Positions 48,895-58,687 are shown, counted from the stretch's first letter. The stretch is DNA of 64,000 nucleotides from Bradyrhizobium hereditatis (GCF_020329435.1 NZ_JAGKJK010000001.1:868001-932000); one strand, 5' to 3'. Notes: generated from the sequence alone by a model not told the origin. Numbers and translations are program-made.

Positions 48895-49385
48895 GCAAAT
48901 CACTTCTGATTTTCAGAAATCGTGTCAAGTCCCCGAAGAAAAGATATTCCGCTTTCATTCTCACCCAAATCAGTCGCATAACTCCGCCTGTCTCACCGCA
49001 AGATGAGGGGCGCTCGCGAACGTCACGAACGCGCGGTGAGATGCGATGGACGCAGATGGCGCGAGAGACGTTGCGCGCCGGATGCGTACGGTGAAGTCGT
49101 GTGGTTCTGATGTCGCGGTGCTGGCATTAAGTCCCAAGAGAAGCAACGCTTCTCCGGGGCGACGGTGGCAAAAAAGCCGTTCGCCGGGAAGAGCACGTTA
49201 TAAGCCGTAAAGCCATTGCGCAGGGAAGGCCGGAGTGTTCTGAGCTGTACCTGTATGCTCGTGTGCGTTTTCTTTATGCGCAACGGCACACGAGACCGCG
49301 GGTGCAGCGGGCACCCGGTCTTCCCTGCGCCCTCTGAACTTCAGGCGGGCGAAAGAAGATGCAAACCTCGGGCGATGAGCGTCGC
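48895..49385. repeat. dispersed intergenic repeat of about 0.5 kb
   Basis: A gene-free stretch whose sequence matches, from memory, a repeat widespread between genes of Bradyrhizobium and relatives. Marks include the CCGCAAGATGAGGGGCG block, GCGATGGACGCAGATGG, GTGTGGTTCTGATG, GTAAAGCCATTGCGCAGGGAAGG, and a GC hairpin ACCGCGGGTGCAGCGGGCACCCGGT (in part). On the minus strand it reads out an 88-codon frame (49023-49289) often annotated as a protein; I regard that as spurious. The exact ends are uncertain. Confidence 0.7.
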
Positions 49386-49410
49386 GAGAATGCGAAGTCA
49401 TACTCAGTTG

Positions 49411-49507
49411 TCGTCACCCGCGAAGGCGGGTGACCCAGTATCCCAGAGAGCAGTGATTGAACCGATAAGCCGCGGCGTACTGGATCCCCGCCTTCGCGGG
49501 GATGACG
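49411..49507. repeat. palindromic repeat (arms with CCGCCTTCGCGGG core)
   Basis: Arms 49411-49440 and 49478-49507 are reverse complements with a few mismatches, each with an inner hairpin (CCCGCGAAGGCGGG type). A REP-like intergenic element. Confidence 0.85.
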
Positions 49508-49532
49508 GTCGAGTGTTGCGTCGCTATCTCCC

Positions 49533-49679
49533 CGTCATTGCGAGCGCAGCGACTTGTCCGCCGAAGCCTCGGCGAAGGCGGAAGCAATCCATTGTCACCT
49601 CGTACGCGGAAAGATGGATTGCTTCGCGGAGCCTGTCATCGGGCGCGCGTTCGCGCGACCCGTTGGCTCGCAATGACGG
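49533..49679. repeat. palindromic repeat (CGTCATTGCGAGC type)
   Basis: The ends CGTCATTGCGAGC (49533-49545) and GCTCGCAATGACG (49667-49679) are perfect inverted repeats, with inner arms GAAGCAATCCAT and ATGGATTGCTTC. This pattern is familiar from many Bradyrhizobium intergenic regions. It ends 35 bases before the histidine-kinase stop codon. Confidence 0.85.
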
Positions 49680-49713
49680 CGGGGCGACAGCGTCGCTGTC
49701 ATACCTCGCAGAT

Positions 49714-51615
49714 CTAGCCACGCTTCGGCGGATTCTCCTTCAGAAACCGCTCCACGTCCTCCTGCACCGAATAAGGCAGCGGGATCGGATCGCCCATGTG
49801 GTCGATCGCGCGATCGAGGCAGAGCCGCACCATGCGTGCGAGCTCGGCCTTGCGGTAGGGCTTCGGGAGCAACAGCACGCCTTCGCCGAAGCGCGCGCTC
49901 GAGCTGAACGCATCGAACGTGTTGCCGGAGGTAAACAGCACCCGGAGCGGCCGGCGCAGCCTCGCGACTTCCTCCGCAAGTTGCCGGCCATTCATGGCGC
50001 CGGGCATCACGATATCAGTGAACAGCATGTCGAATGCCGTGCCGCTGTTCACCAGTTCGAGCGCCTGCGCGGCGTTGGAAGCCGCAATCACCTTGTAGCC
50101 GAGGCTTTCGAGCCGGCCGATGACATGCGCCCGCACGACGTCGTCATCCTCCACGCAAAGGATGGTCTCCGATCCGCCGCGCAACTCCCCATCCGTCGCC
50201 GGCGCTGCATCGCTTGCGGCAGGCGCTTCCGAAGCCTCGACCTCAGCCTTCGGCAGAAGGATGCGGAAGCAGGTCCCCTTGCCCTCCTCACTCTCGACCA
50301 CCACGCTACCGCCGGATTGCTTTGCAAATCCGAACACCATGCTGAGCCCAAGTCCGGTGCCCGCGCCGAACTGCTTGGTCGAAAAGAACGGCTCGAAAAT
50401 CCTCTCCCGGATTTCGGGCGAAATGCCGGCGCCGGTATCGATCACCTCGATCACGACATAGTCGCCCGGGCCGAGCCCGCCCCTCTCGGCGTCGCCCTCG
50501 CGCGTGAGATTTCCCGTCCTGAACAGCAGGCTGCCGCCGTCGGACATGGCATCGCGCGCGTTGATCGCGAGATTGACGAGCGCCGAGGAAAGCTGGCTGC
50601 GATCAACCAGCGCCGGCCAGACCTGATCGCTCAGCGCGGTTGCGATCTGAATCTGTCTGCCGAGCGTCGGCGACAGCAGCTCGACCACCTCATCAATGAC
50701 GGCATTGACGTCGGTCTGGTGCGGGCGCAGCGGCTGCTTGCGGGCGAAGGCGAGCAAGTTGGCCGTAAGCTGGGAAGCGCGATCGGCGGCATCGCCGATC
50801 ATCCGCGCGATCGAGGCAAGCGCCGGATCATGCTTGACGCCGTCGGCCAGGATTTCGATTGTGCCAGTGATCACGGTCAGCACATTGTTGAAGTCGTGGG
50901 CGATGCCGCCGGTCAACTGCCCGACCGATTCCATTTTCTGCGCCTGGAACAACTGCTCCTCCGCCGCGCGCTTGGCGGTGATGTCCCTGATGAAGGCGTT
51001 GATGACGTAGCCCTCGCCGCGGCGGACCGTCGTCAGCGATACTTCGGCAAAGAATTCACGCCCGTCCTTGTGCAAGAGCGGCGTTTCGTAACGGCCGCCG
51101 ACAGCATCGCCTGCCGCTTCGCCGAAGAATCGGTCGACCCATTGCCGGTGCACGGCGCGCTGCGTTTCCGGAAAGACCAGCTCGTCCACGCTTCTGCCGA
51201 CGGCCTCCACGCGCGTCCACCCCATCAAGGCCTCGGCCCGCGGGCTCCAGGTGAGGACGACACAGCGTTCGTCGGTCTGGACAAAGGCGTCGAGCGCGCC
51301 CTCGATGATGGCTTGCGCCATTTCGCCGTCGATCAGCGTCCGGAGTTCACGCCCCTGCTCCGCTTCATTGCGAACGGCTGCAGGGCCCGTGGTATCGGGC
51401 AATGGCCAGCGCCAAAGCCCGACAAGTCCGACCGCAGCGACAGCCGCGAGTACGCCGGAGATTACCGCGCCCACCAGCGCGGCGCCGACAATGGTCGCAA
51501 GCGGCCCGCCGGGCGCGACGCGGCTGGCGAGATAATAGGTCACCGCACTCACGACGCAGGACGTCACGACCACGAGCGCAATCATCGCCAGCACGAGACG
51601 TCTTGGGTGCGTCAT
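49714..51615 (-). CDS. membrane-bound PAS hybrid histidine kinase with C-terminal receiver
   Basis: 633 residues. Two transmembrane helices (about 8-30 and 40-66) with almost no periplasmic loop, then a PAS domain (about 98-210, ending in the PAC-type [18 protein letters not shown]), HisKA with the phospho-accepting His240 in [16 protein letters not shown], HATPase_c ([11 protein letters not shown]-box, DTGAGI and [11 protein letters not shown]), and a receiver domain with Asp534 in [10 protein letters not shown] and Lys583 in LLPKPYR. This order is typical of soluble-signal sensing kinases related to the FixL/BlrR-like hybrid group. Signal and partner are unknown; no response-regulator gene is next to it. 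A hybrid receiver usually sends phosphate to a separate Hpt protein, or stays as a self-regulator. Confidence 0.9.
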   Translation of the reverse strand: MTHPRRLVLAMIALVVVTSCVVSAVTYYLASRVAPGGPLATIVGAALVGAVISGVLAAVAAVGLVGLWRWPLPDTTGPAAVRNEAEQGRELRTLIDGEMAQAIIEGALDAFVQTDERCVVLTWSPRAEALMGWTRVEAVGRSVDELVFPETQRAVHRQWVDRFFGEAAGDAVGGRYETPLLHKDGREFFAEVSLTTVRRGEGYVINAFIRDITAKRAAEEQLFQAQKMESVGQLTGGIAHDFNNVLTVITGTIEILADGVKHDPALASIARMIGDAADRASQLTANLLAFARKQPLRPHQTDVNAVIDEVVELLSPTLGRQIQIATALSDQVWPALVDRSQLSSALVNLAINARDAMSDGGSLLFRTGNLTREGDAERGGLGPGDYVVIEVIDTGAGISPEIRERIFEPFFSTKQFGAGTGLGLSMVFGFAKQSGGSVVVESEEGKGTCFRILLPKAEVEASEAPAASDAAPATDGELRGGSETILCVEDDDVVRAHVIGRLESLGYKVIAASNAAQALELVNSGTAFDMLFTDIVMPGAMNGRQLAEEVARLRRPLRVLFTSGNTFDAFSSSARFGEGVLLLPKPYRKAELARMVRLCLDRAIDHMGDPIPLPYSVQEDVERFLKENPPKRG

Positions 51616-51738
51616 GCCTTTACCAGTCTGGAGATGACGAATGACTTAGCCGACTTCCCGGAGCCGATCCCATCCTTTCGGCCCCGTAAAACCACGGATC
51701 GTGTCGACCTGCAACACTCCCGTCTGGCGTGTGGCCAC

Positions 51739-52509
51739 TCAGTTCGCCGGTTTATGCCCCTTGAGCGCCGCGCCGAATGCTTCGAACAGTTTTCGGTTGA
51801 TCGGGTTCCGCTGCGCGTCGTACTCCGCGTGCCACTGGACGCCGAGCGCAAAGCTCGGCGCGTCCGCGATCCGGATCGCCTCGATGGTGCCGTCCTCGGC
51901 GATGCCTTCGATGACGACGCGCTTGCCGGGTTCGAGGATGCCCTGCCCGTGCAGCGAGTTCACCCGGATGGTTTCGCAGCCGAGCAGATTCGCGAACGTA
52001 CCGCCCGGCGTGAGGTGGACGTCGTGGCGGTCGGCAAACACGACCGTCGGGTCGGGGTGAATCTCGCCGTTCTCCAGCCGCGGCATGCGGTGGTTCATAC
52101 GTCCGGGAATCTCGCGGATCTCCGGGTGCAGCGAACCGCCGAAGGCGACGTTCATTTCCTGCAGACCGCGGCAGATGCCAAAGATCGGCACGCCGCGGGC
52201 GACGCAGGCCTCCGCCAGCGCCAGCGCGACGTCGTCGCGATGGATGTCGTAGGGCTCGTGCTTTTCATGCGGCTCGGTCTTGAAGCGGGTCGGATGAACA
52301 TTGGCCCGCGCCCCGGTCAGCACGATGCCGTCGACAACGTCGAGCAGCGCGCCAATATCGGTAATCTCGGGCGAGCCGGCAAACATCAGCGGCAGTCCGC
52401 CTGCGACGTCGACGACCGCGCGCAAATTGCGCTCGCCGACCATTTGGGTCTGGAAACGATTTTCGACGCGATAAGCGTTCCCGATCACCCCGACCACGGG
52501 CCGCTTCAT
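51739..52509 (-). CDS. gamma-glutamyl-gamma-aminobutyrate hydrolase family (PuuD) amidotransferase
   Basis: 256 residues, class I glutamine-amidotransferase fold. The nucleophile Cys113 is in IFGICRGLQEMN; the His-Glu pair is in VQWHAEYD, where the usual HPE is HAE. PuuD-type enzymes cleave gamma-glutamyl-GABA in putrescine use; related members cut other gamma-glutamyl amides. ATG 52509 gives the usual size; an upstream ATG at 52602 adds 31 unlikely residues. It lies between a kinase and an unknown exported protein on the same strand, and no other putrescine-pathway gene is near. Confidence 0.88.
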   Translation of the reverse strand: MKRPVVGVIGNAYRVENRFQTQMVGERNLRAVVDVAGGLPLMFAGSPEITDIGALLDVVDGIVLTGARANVHPTRFKTEPHEKHEPYDIHRDDVALALAEACVARGVPIFGICRGLQEMNVAFGGSLHPEIREIPGRMNHRMPRLENGEIHPDPTVVFADRHDVHLTPGGTFANLLGCETIRVNSLHGQGILEPGKRVVIEGIAEDGTIEAIRIADAPSFALGVQWHAEYDAQRNPINRKLFEAFGAALKGHKPAN

Positions 52510-52632
52510 CGCAACAATTCCGCTGTCATCGTCCTGTGCAGGGATCTTCTGGGTTGGGTCATGTATGCCGAAGATAATGCCCGCGGCGGGGCGGCGGATC
52601 AATATCCGGCGACAAGCAGCGGGGCTGCCCTG

Positions 52633-53328
52633 CTATTTTCGCGTGAAGGCCTCCCGGGCGTCGATACCGTCGACCCCCGGCAAACCGGCCGCCCGCAGCG
52701 CCGTGGCGGCTGCGTTGCCGTCGCCGTTCAGCCACGGCAATTTGGCCTCGATCCCGCGTGTCACCGGCTCGCCCAGCGCGCCGCCGAAATCGAGCGGCCA
52801 GTAGCCGTTCGGCACCACTTCTGCGGATATCCCCTCGAGCCGATAACCCTTGCCGAGCACGGCTTCAGTGTCGTCGTACGCAACCAGCCGCGCGGTACCG
52901 GGTTGGGCGGGATCGACAAAGCTGACGAGCACCGGAATCAGTTCGCGCTTGACCGGGACTGTGCCGGTCTGCCGGCTCATTTCGCTGAACGGCACACGCT
53001 TGCCCGCAGCCGCCCCATAAGCGCGCAACGCCACGTAATTCATGTCGTCAAGCACGAGCTTGTTGTCGAGATGCGCGAGCAGCGCGACGAGATTCCTGCC
53101 CTGTCCGAGATCGACGAAAACGGCATCGCCGAGGGTGCGGGTCTGACCGCGTCGTGTGTAGCTGCGATCCGGATGGACGGTGACGACGCTGGAAGCCGAC
53201 TTGCGTCCCTCCGGCGTCTCGACCTCGACCGTCAGCCGATATTTGTGGGCGGGACGGTTGATCCTGATCTGATCGCCGATCACCAGCGCCGCCAGCAGCG
53301 CGATCGGGCCGAACCATTTGAAGTACAT
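52633..53328 (-). CDS. uncharacterised membrane-anchored or exported protein
   Basis: 231 residues from ATG 53328 (236 from 53343). A single N-terminal hydrophobic helix (residues about 3-20, FKWFGPIALLAALVIG) serves as signal anchor; the rest is predicted mostly beta, starting with YRLTVEVETPEGRKSASSVVTV. I recall a family of Bradyrhizobium proteins with this start and no known function. It precedes the PuuD-like gene by 123 bases on the same strand. Confidence 0.72.
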   Translation of the reverse strand: MYFKWFGPIALLAALVIGDQIRINRPAHKYRLTVEVETPEGRKSASSVVTVHPDRSYTRRGQTRTLGDAVFVDLGQGRNLVALLAHLDNKLVLDDMNYVALRAYGAAAGKRVPFSEMSRQTGTVPVKRELIPVLVSFVDPAQPGTARLVAYDDTEAVLGKGYRLEGISAEVVPNGYWPLDFGGALGEPVTRGIEAKLPWLNGDGNAAATALRAAGLPGVDGIDAREAFTRK

Positions 53329-53479
53329 CTCACCCCTCGCCACGACGCCATATCAGATGACACACCGCTTGGCATAGCGAATGCGGGAGCGTCAAACCGG
53401 CGGGTACGCTGCCGCTTGATCCCAGGTCGATTTTTGGCGAATGACTGGCGCAGCAAATTTCTTACGAGAAGGAATCAAC

Positions 53480-54604
53480 GTGACAGGTCCCGCTGACAAT
53501 CGCCTTCAGGCCCGCAACGATCTGGCGTGGGCGATCTCGGTCGGCGGCATCGGAGTCGTGCTGTTCGCCGCCCTGCTGGTTTTCACCTGGCACTTCGCCG
53601 CGACGCTGTTCTTGCTGTTCACCGGCATGCTGCTCGGCGTCGCCCTCAATGCCATGAGCAACCTGCTCGGGCGCGTGGTGCGACTGCCCCATGCGCTGCG
53701 ACTGACGGCCGTGTGCCTGATCGTCGCGGGCATGCTGTCGGGCATCGTCTTCCTCGGCGGCACCACGATCGCGCAGCAGACGACGGCGCTGAGCAAGACG
53801 CTCAAGTCGCAACTCGTCAACGTCAAGGGCTTTCTGGAACAGAACGGCATCGATACCAGCTTCTTCGATTTCGGCACGCTGTCGTCGACCTCGGATGACG
53901 GCGCGCCGGCGGCGCCGGCCGCGACGCCGCACGCGCTTCCCAGTGCCGGCACGATTGCGGCGAGCGGCGGCGCCATCTTCAGCCAGAGCCTCAAGCTGAT
54001 CCTGGGTACCGCGAGCGCCGTCGGAAACTTCTTCATCGTGCTGTTTCTGGGAATAGCGTTCGCAACCCAGCCCAGCGTCTATCGCAACGGACTGTTGTTC
54101 ATGGCGCCGGCGAGACACCGTACACGCGCGATCATGATCGTAGACCGGATCGGGGAGACGCTGGAGCGCTGGCTGATCGCGCAGATCATCACCATGGCCG
54201 CGGTGTTCCTGGTGACCTGGATCGGGCTGTCGATCATTGGCATCCAGAGCTCGTTCATCCTGGGCATTCAAGCGGGGCTGCTCGCCTTCATCCCGACCGT
54301 CGGCGCGATCCTAGGCGGGTTGATCGTGGTGCTGGCCAGCCTCGCCTCCGGATGGGTCGCAGGCCTCTCCGCCTTCATCCTGTTCCTCGGCGTGCACGCA
54401 CTGGAAAGCTACGTGCTGACGCCGATCATCCAGCGCCAGGCGCTCGACATTCCGCCGGCCACGCTGTTTGCGTTCCAGATCCTGCTCGGCGTCGTCTTCG
54501 GCATCTGGGGCTTGGCGCTCGCGCTGCCCCTGATGGCGATCGCCAAGGTGATGATCGATCACTTCAAGGCGGAAGCTTCGCCGGTCGCGATCGCGGCCGG
54601 CTGA
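53480..54604 (+). CDS. AI-2E family (PerM/TqsA-type) transporter
   Basis: 374 residues from GTG 53480, which follows AAGGA at about 8 bases; an ATG at 53441 gives 387 residues but has no ribosome-binding site. There are 7-8 predicted helices: two at the N-terminus, one near 65-85, then a large soluble loop (about 95-170), and four to five in the C-terminal half (FIVLFLGIAFA, MAAVFLVTWIGLSIIGI, LLAFIPTVGAILGGLIVVL, FLGVHALESYVLTPIIQ). PxxG-type motifs in FIPTVGAILGG are typical of the family. Members export autoinducer-2, or sodium/protons and other solutes. Substrate unknown. Confidence 0.88.
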   Translation: MTGPADNRLQARNDLAWAISVGGIGVVLFAALLVFTWHFAATLFLLFTGMLLGVALNAMSNLLGRVVRLPHALRLTAVCLIVAGMLSGIVFLGGTTIAQQTTALSKTLKSQLVNVKGFLEQNGIDTSFFDFGTLSSTSDDGAPAAPAATPHALPSAGTIAASGGAIFSQSLKLILGTASAVGNFFIVLFLGIAFATQPSVYRNGLLFMAPARHRTRAIMIVDRIGETLERWLIAQIITMAAVFLVTWIGLSIIGIQSSFILGIQAGLLAFIPTVGAILGGLIVVLASLASGWVAGLSAFILFLGVHALESYVLTPIIQRQALDIPPATLFAFQILLGVVFGIWGLALALPLMAIAKVMIDHFKAEASPVAIAAG

Positions 54605-54609
54605 TGGCT

Positions 54610-54912
54610 TCAATCCGCCGTGGTCAGCACTGTCTCGGTATGTTCGACCTCGGGAGGCGAAGCAAAATACGGCCCGACCAGCGCGCGCCAGGCGGCGAAA
54701 TCCTCCGAGCCGCGGAAATCCACGGTGTGGTTTTCCAGGGTCTCCCACCGCGCAACCAGCCGGTAGCGCTGCGGCTTCTCGATCGATTTATGCAGCTCAA
54801 AGCCCTTGCCGCCCTTGGCGCGCAGGAACAGCGGGCGCGCCTTGGCAACGGCGGCTTCAAAATCCGTCTCGGTGCCCGGCTTGACGTCGATTTGTGCGAT
54901 TTCAGTAATCAT
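54610..54912 (-). CDS. antibiotic biosynthesis monooxygenase (ABM) domain protein
   Basis: 100 residues, ferredoxin-like dimeric alpha-beta barrel of the ABM type, related to YgiN-like quinone monooxygenases and haem-degrading proteins. It reads MITEIAQIDVKPGTETDFEAAVAKARPLF, split here as EIAQIDVKPG and FEAAVAKARPLF, then YRLVARWETLENHTVDFRGS. ATG 54912 is chosen over one at 54936. It converges on the AI-2E-type gene, 5 bases apart. Reaction unknown. Confidence 0.85.
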   Translation of the reverse strand: MITEIAQIDVKPGTETDFEAAVAKARPLFLRAKGGKGFELHKSIEKPQRYRLVARWETLENHTVDFRGSEDFAAWRALVGPYFASPPEVEHTETVLTTAD

Positions 54913-55118
54913 TCGAGTTGTGCCTCCACATGACAACCGGCGTGTCTAGCCCAGCCGTCGGAAAAGCAAAAGGCAAAGCCACCCAAGTTGCTGCGATGCA
55001 CGCTCGCCGCGCCAAGCATGACGAAATCGTGCAGGCGACATGCTCTCGCCTCAACCCTCTTTGGTGTAGGCTCGCGCCAAACAAGAGCGACAAGCTCACG
55101 GTCACGGGGAGAGAAACG

Positions 55119-57272
55119 ATGAATCTCGGTCGGCTCCTGTTCTCCTTCACCTTGGCCACGGCGACGAGCATGCTCAGCCTGGCGGCCGGCCCATCGCATG
55201 CACAGCAGGCTCCGGCGGTCGCAATCGACAAGGACGATATTGGCGGTGTGGTGCGCGGACCGAACGGGCCGGAGGCTGGCGTCTGGGTAATTGCGGAAAC
55301 CACCGAGCTGCCGACCAAATTCGCCAAGATCGTCGTCACCGACGATCAGGGCCGCTACGTGATCCCTGATCTGCCGCCCAACGTGAACTACGCCATCTGG
55401 GTCCGTGGCTACGGGCTGGTGGATTCGCCGAAGCTGCGGGCCAAGCCGGGCCAGCAGCTCAACCTCACGGCGGTGCCGGCGCCGAACGAGGCGGCCGCGG
55501 CGCATTACTACTCGGCGATCTACTGGTACACGATGATGAAGATTCCGCCGGCGAAGGATTTCGGCGGCAGCACGGAGATCCCGAAGGAGATCACGCAGGA
55601 CATCTGGCGGCAGCGGATGAACAATGTCGACTGCATCGGGTGCCATCAGCTCGGCCAGGAATCCACGCGCACGATCCCGGGCGGGCTCGGCGAATTCAAA
55701 TCGCACGAGGAAGCCTGGATGCGCCGCGTCTCATCCGGACAGACCGGGGAATTGATGGTGAACCGGCTCGCGGGCCAGCTCGGCGGCGTGCCGTTCAAGT
55801 ATTTCGGCGACTGGACCGAGCGGGTCGCCAAGGGCGAACTGCCGAAATCCAAACCACCGCGGCCGGCCGGCATCGAGCGCAATGTCGTCATCTCCTCCTG
55901 GGAATGGGCGACCGAGAAGCACTTCGTCCACGATCTGATTTCGTCAGATCGCCGCTACCCGACGGTCAACGCCTATGGCCCGCTGTTCGGCGCGAATGAA
56001 TATTCATCCGACGACATGCCTATCCTCGATCCGAAGACCCACAAGGTGACGTTCTCGAAGATGCCGGTCGCCGATCCCAACGCGCCGGAATCGTTCGGCC
56101 CGCCACTGCATGGCACGGCCATGCTCAATCCGCTCAGCCCTTCGCCCTATTGGGGCGATGAGAAGATCTGGAGCCAGCGCGCCAACAACCACAACAGCAT
56201 GTTCGACAAGAAGGGCCGCCTGTGGCTCGCGGCAGCGGTGCGCGGCATCGAAAATCCAGCGTACTGCCGCAAAGGCTCTGACCACCCGTCCGCCAAGGCC
56301 TTCCCGCTGGAACGGTCAGGCCGCCAAGTGACGGTGTACGATCCCAAGACCGAGAAATACAGCTTCATCGATACCTGCTTCGGCACCCATCATCCGCAGT
56401 TCGGCTACGATGCCGACGATACGCTTTGGCTCTCGGGCTCCGGCCCGGTGGCCGGTTGGGTGAACACCAGGATTTGGGACGAGACCGGCGATGCCGTCAA
56501 AGCGCAGGGCTGGGCGCCGTTCGTGCTCGACACCAGCGGCAATGGCAAGCTCGATGAATATACCGAGCCGGGCAAGCCCGTAGAGGTTGGCAAGGACATG
56601 CGGGTCGCCGGTTCAGGCCCCTACGCCGTGATGCCGCATCCGACCGACGGTTCGGTCTGGTACACTGTGAACGTGTTCGCGGGCCAACCCGGCTTCATGC
56701 GCTTCGATCCCAAGACCAAACTGTCCGAGTTCTATGCTATTCCGAAGGAGGGCATCGGCGTTCGCGGCGGCGACATCGACAAAAACGGCGTGCTCTGGGG
56801 CTCGGGCTCGAACGGCAGCCTGATCCGTTTCGATCGCAGCAAATGCAAGGCCCCGCTAAGCGGGCCGGAAGCCACCCGCAATCACTGCCCGGAAGGATTC
56901 TCCTACTTCAGGTATCCCGGACCCGGCTTCGAAGGTTTTGAGAACTCCAGCGCCGAAGCGAGCTATTACACCTGGGTCGATCACCACAACACGGTGGGTC
57001 TTGGTGAAAATATCCCGATCTCCACCGCCAACCTCAACGATGGCTTCGTCGCCCTCAAGGATGGCCAGATGGTGATGCTGCGCATCCCCTATCCGCTCGG
57101 CTTTTTCGCCAAGGGCCTCGACGGCCGCATTGACGATCCGAATGCAGGCTGGAAAGGGCGCGGGTTGTGGAGCTCAAGTGGCGACCGCACGCCCTGGCTG
57201 ATGGAGGGCGGCAAAGGTTCCAAGCCGCGCGCCGTACATATTCAGGTACGGCCTGATCCGTTGGCGAAATGA
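55119..57272 (+). CDS. periplasmic haem c protein with carboxypeptidase-regulatory-like domain and propeller repeats
   Basis: 717 residues. ATG 55119 follows GGGGAGAG; an upstream ATG at 54918 would bury the signal peptide. Order: signal peptide (1-28, ending GPSHAQQ); a CarboxypepD_reg-like beta-sandwich (about 40-120; DDIGGVVRGPNGPEAGVWVIAE, DDQGRYVIPDLPP); one haem c site CIGCH (172-176); then a long region with beta-propeller-like repeats, such as YDPKTEKYSFIDTCFG, GYDADDTLWLSG, DGSVWYTVN, MRFDPKTKLSEFY, and GVLWGSGSNGSLIRFD, similar to Vgb (virginiamycin B lyase) propellers. Hence a periplasmic redox or binding protein. The distal haem ligand is not apparent. No partner cytochrome is nearby. 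Confidence 0.82.
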   Translation: MNLGRLLFSFTLATATSMLSLAAGPSHAQQAPAVAIDKDDIGGVVRGPNGPEAGVWVIAETTELPTKFAKIVVTDDQGRYVIPDLPPNVNYAIWVRGYGLVDSPKLRAKPGQQLNLTAVPAPNEAAAAHYYSAIYWYTMMKIPPAKDFGGSTEIPKEITQDIWRQRMNNVDCIGCHQLGQESTRTIPGGLGEFKSHEEAWMRRVSSGQTGELMVNRLAGQLGGVPFKYFGDWTERVAKGELPKSKPPRPAGIERNVVISSWEWATEKHFVHDLISSDRRYPTVNAYGPLFGANEYSSDDMPILDPKTHKVTFSKMPVADPNAPESFGPPLHGTAMLNPLSPSPYWGDEKIWSQRANNHNSMFDKKGRLWLAAAVRGIENPAYCRKGSDHPSAKAFPLERSGRQVTVYDPKTEKYSFIDTCFGTHHPQFGYDADDTLWLSGSGPVAGWVNTRIWDETGDAVKAQGWAPFVLDTSGNGKLDEYTEPGKPVEVGKDMRVAGSGPYAVMPHPTDGSVWYTVNVFAGQPGFMRFDPKTKLSEFYAIPKEGIGVRGGDIDKNGVLWGSGSNGSLIRFDRSKCKAPLSGPEATRNHCPEGFSYFRYPGPGFEGFENSSAEASYYTWVDHHNTVGLGENIPISTANLNDGFVALKDGQMVMLRIPYPLGFFAKGLDGRIDDPNAGWKGRGLWSSSGDRTPWLMEGGKGSKPRAVHIQVRPDPLAK

Positions 57273-57280
57273 GAAGGCGG

Positions 57281-57517
57281 TCAGCCGAACAGCAACACGG
57301 TGCCGGCCACTATCAGCGCGCAGCCGATGAACATGATGGCAGGCCAGCGCATTCTGCGCTGATCGTAACGACCCTGCGCACGGCGCTCGGTGATGAGCGC
57401 CATCTCGTATTCTTCCGAGGTCGAGAACCGGCAGCCGAACCCACCGCGGGCCGAGGCTGCGGCCGCTTCGAGCGACACCAGGGCAGCCTGTGGGTTTCGT
57501 CTGCTGTGTGAATCCAT
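57281..57517 (-). CDS. possible tail-anchored membrane protein
   Basis: 78 residues, with one hydrophobic helix at the extreme C-terminus (about 59-78, PAIMFIGCALIVAGTVLLFG) and a soluble, basic N-terminal part. ATG 57517 has only a weak ribosome-binding site. An opposite-strand frame of similar length has no such structure. It converges on the haem c gene. Moderate support only. Confidence 0.5.
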   Translation of the reverse strand: MDSHSRRNPQAALVSLEAAAASARGGFGCRFSTSEEYEMALITERRAQGRYDQRRMRWPAIMFIGCALIVAGTVLLFG

Positions 57518-57658
57518 ACCTCAGATGATATGGACCGAATGGTAAACGAGAGGTTACCGCTCAAGCTTCCCTCCGGAGACAAGTTCGAAAGTATCGAGTT
57601 AATCTCCGGAGGCATCGCCCTGTTTGCACGCGATGAATTGGAAAACGCGATTTGCGCC

Positions 57659-58630
57659 CTACTCCATCTTGATGTTGGCGGCCTCGATGACCTTTTTCCA
57701 TCGCGCCGTGTCCGATGCGATGTAGGCGGCAAACGGTTCTGCCGGCAGCGCCACGGCGTCGGCGCCGAGCTCGGCCATCTTCTGCATCGTCTCCGGCTGC
57801 TGCATGAACGCCCGGATTTCCGTCGACAGCTTTTCGACAATCGGCTTCGGCGTCGCCGCCGGAACGAAGAAGCCGTGCCACGCCACCGCCTCGAAGCCGG
57901 GCAGATACTCGGCAACAGTGGGAAGATTAGGATCGAACGAGGCGCGCTTGGGCGTTGCGGCGGCGATCAGCGCAAGCTTGCCGTCCTTGGCCTGCGGCAG
58001 CAGCAGCGGCACATTGTCGAAGGCAAGGTCGATCTGGCCGCTGATAAGGTCTGTCAGCATCGTGCTCGAGCCCTTGTAGGGCACGTGTACCATCTTGGTG
58101 CCGGTCATCTGCTGGAACAGTTCGCCCGCCAGATGCTGCGAAGTGCCGACGCCGGCCGAACCGAAAGAGACCTTGTCCGGATTGGCCTTCAGATAGGCGA
58201 TCAGGTCCGGCACGGTACGCGCTTTGATTTTGTCGGGGTTGACGACGAGAACGTTGGGCACGACGCTGATCTGCACGACCGGCTGCAGATCCTTATCCGG
58301 CTGATAGCTGAGCTTGGGGCCATACAGCGACGGGTTGATCGCAAGCGCCGATGTGCTGGCGAGGCCAAGGGTGAGACCATCCGGCGCCGAACGCGCCAGC
58401 CGCGTCACGCCGACGATGCTGCCCGCGCCGCCGACATTTTCGACCACGAACGGCTTGCCCAGCTTCGCCTGAAGATGGTTGGCCACCATGCGTGCGAAGA
58501 TATCGGCGGTGCCGCCCGCGGCGAACGGAACGATCACGCTCACCTGTCTTGAAGGATACGCCTCCTCCGCCTTCACGGGCGCCGTTGCCAGCAACATCGC
58601 CGACGCAAGAATAAGCCACATTGATCTCAT
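57659..58630 (-). CDS. Bug/TctC family tripartite tricarboxylate transporter binding protein
   Basis: 323 residues with a Sec signal peptide (1-21, ending APVKAEE). Typical blocks: PSRQVSVIVPFAAGGTADIFAR, GKPFVVENVGGAGS, and MVHVPYKGSSTMLTDLISGQID. A periplasmic binding protein, usually for a carboxylate. Permease partners TctA/TctB are not in the window. It ends the operon from 64000, 57 bases after the iron-dependent dehydrogenase, so its ligand is probably the sugar acid or breakdown intermediate handled by that operon. Confidence 0.92.
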   Translation of the reverse strand: MRSMWLILASAMLLATAPVKAEEAYPSRQVSVIVPFAAGGTADIFARMVANHLQAKLGKPFVVENVGGAGSIVGVTRLARSAPDGLTLGLASTSALAINPSLYGPKLSYQPDKDLQPVVQISVVPNVLVVNPDKIKARTVPDLIAYLKANPDKVSFGSAGVGTSQHLAGELFQQMTGTKMVHVPYKGSSTMLTDLISGQIDLAFDNVPLLLPQAKDGKLALIAAATPKRASFDPNLPTVAEYLPGFEAVAWHGFFVPAATPKPIVEKLSTEIRAFMQQPETMQKMAELGADAVALPAEPFAAYIASDTARWKKVIEAANIKME

Positions 58631-58687
58631 CGAAGTTCCCTCTGCTTCCTCTGTTATTGATTGATGCAGTGCGCCGCCACGGCCTGG

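Noticed and set aside
49023..49289. An 88-codon minus-strand frame reading LRPSLRNGFTAYNVLFPA
   Set aside because: It belongs to a dispersed non-coding repeat; such frames recur with the repeat and are, in my recollection, mis-annotated proteins.
49216..53496. A continuous plus-strand frame of 1426 codons
   Set aside because: It runs antisense to the histidine kinase, PuuD-like and exported-protein genes, all of which have clear families; the predicted protein is Arg/His/Asp-rich with no domain. It arises because high-GC codon usage removes stops on the opposite strand.
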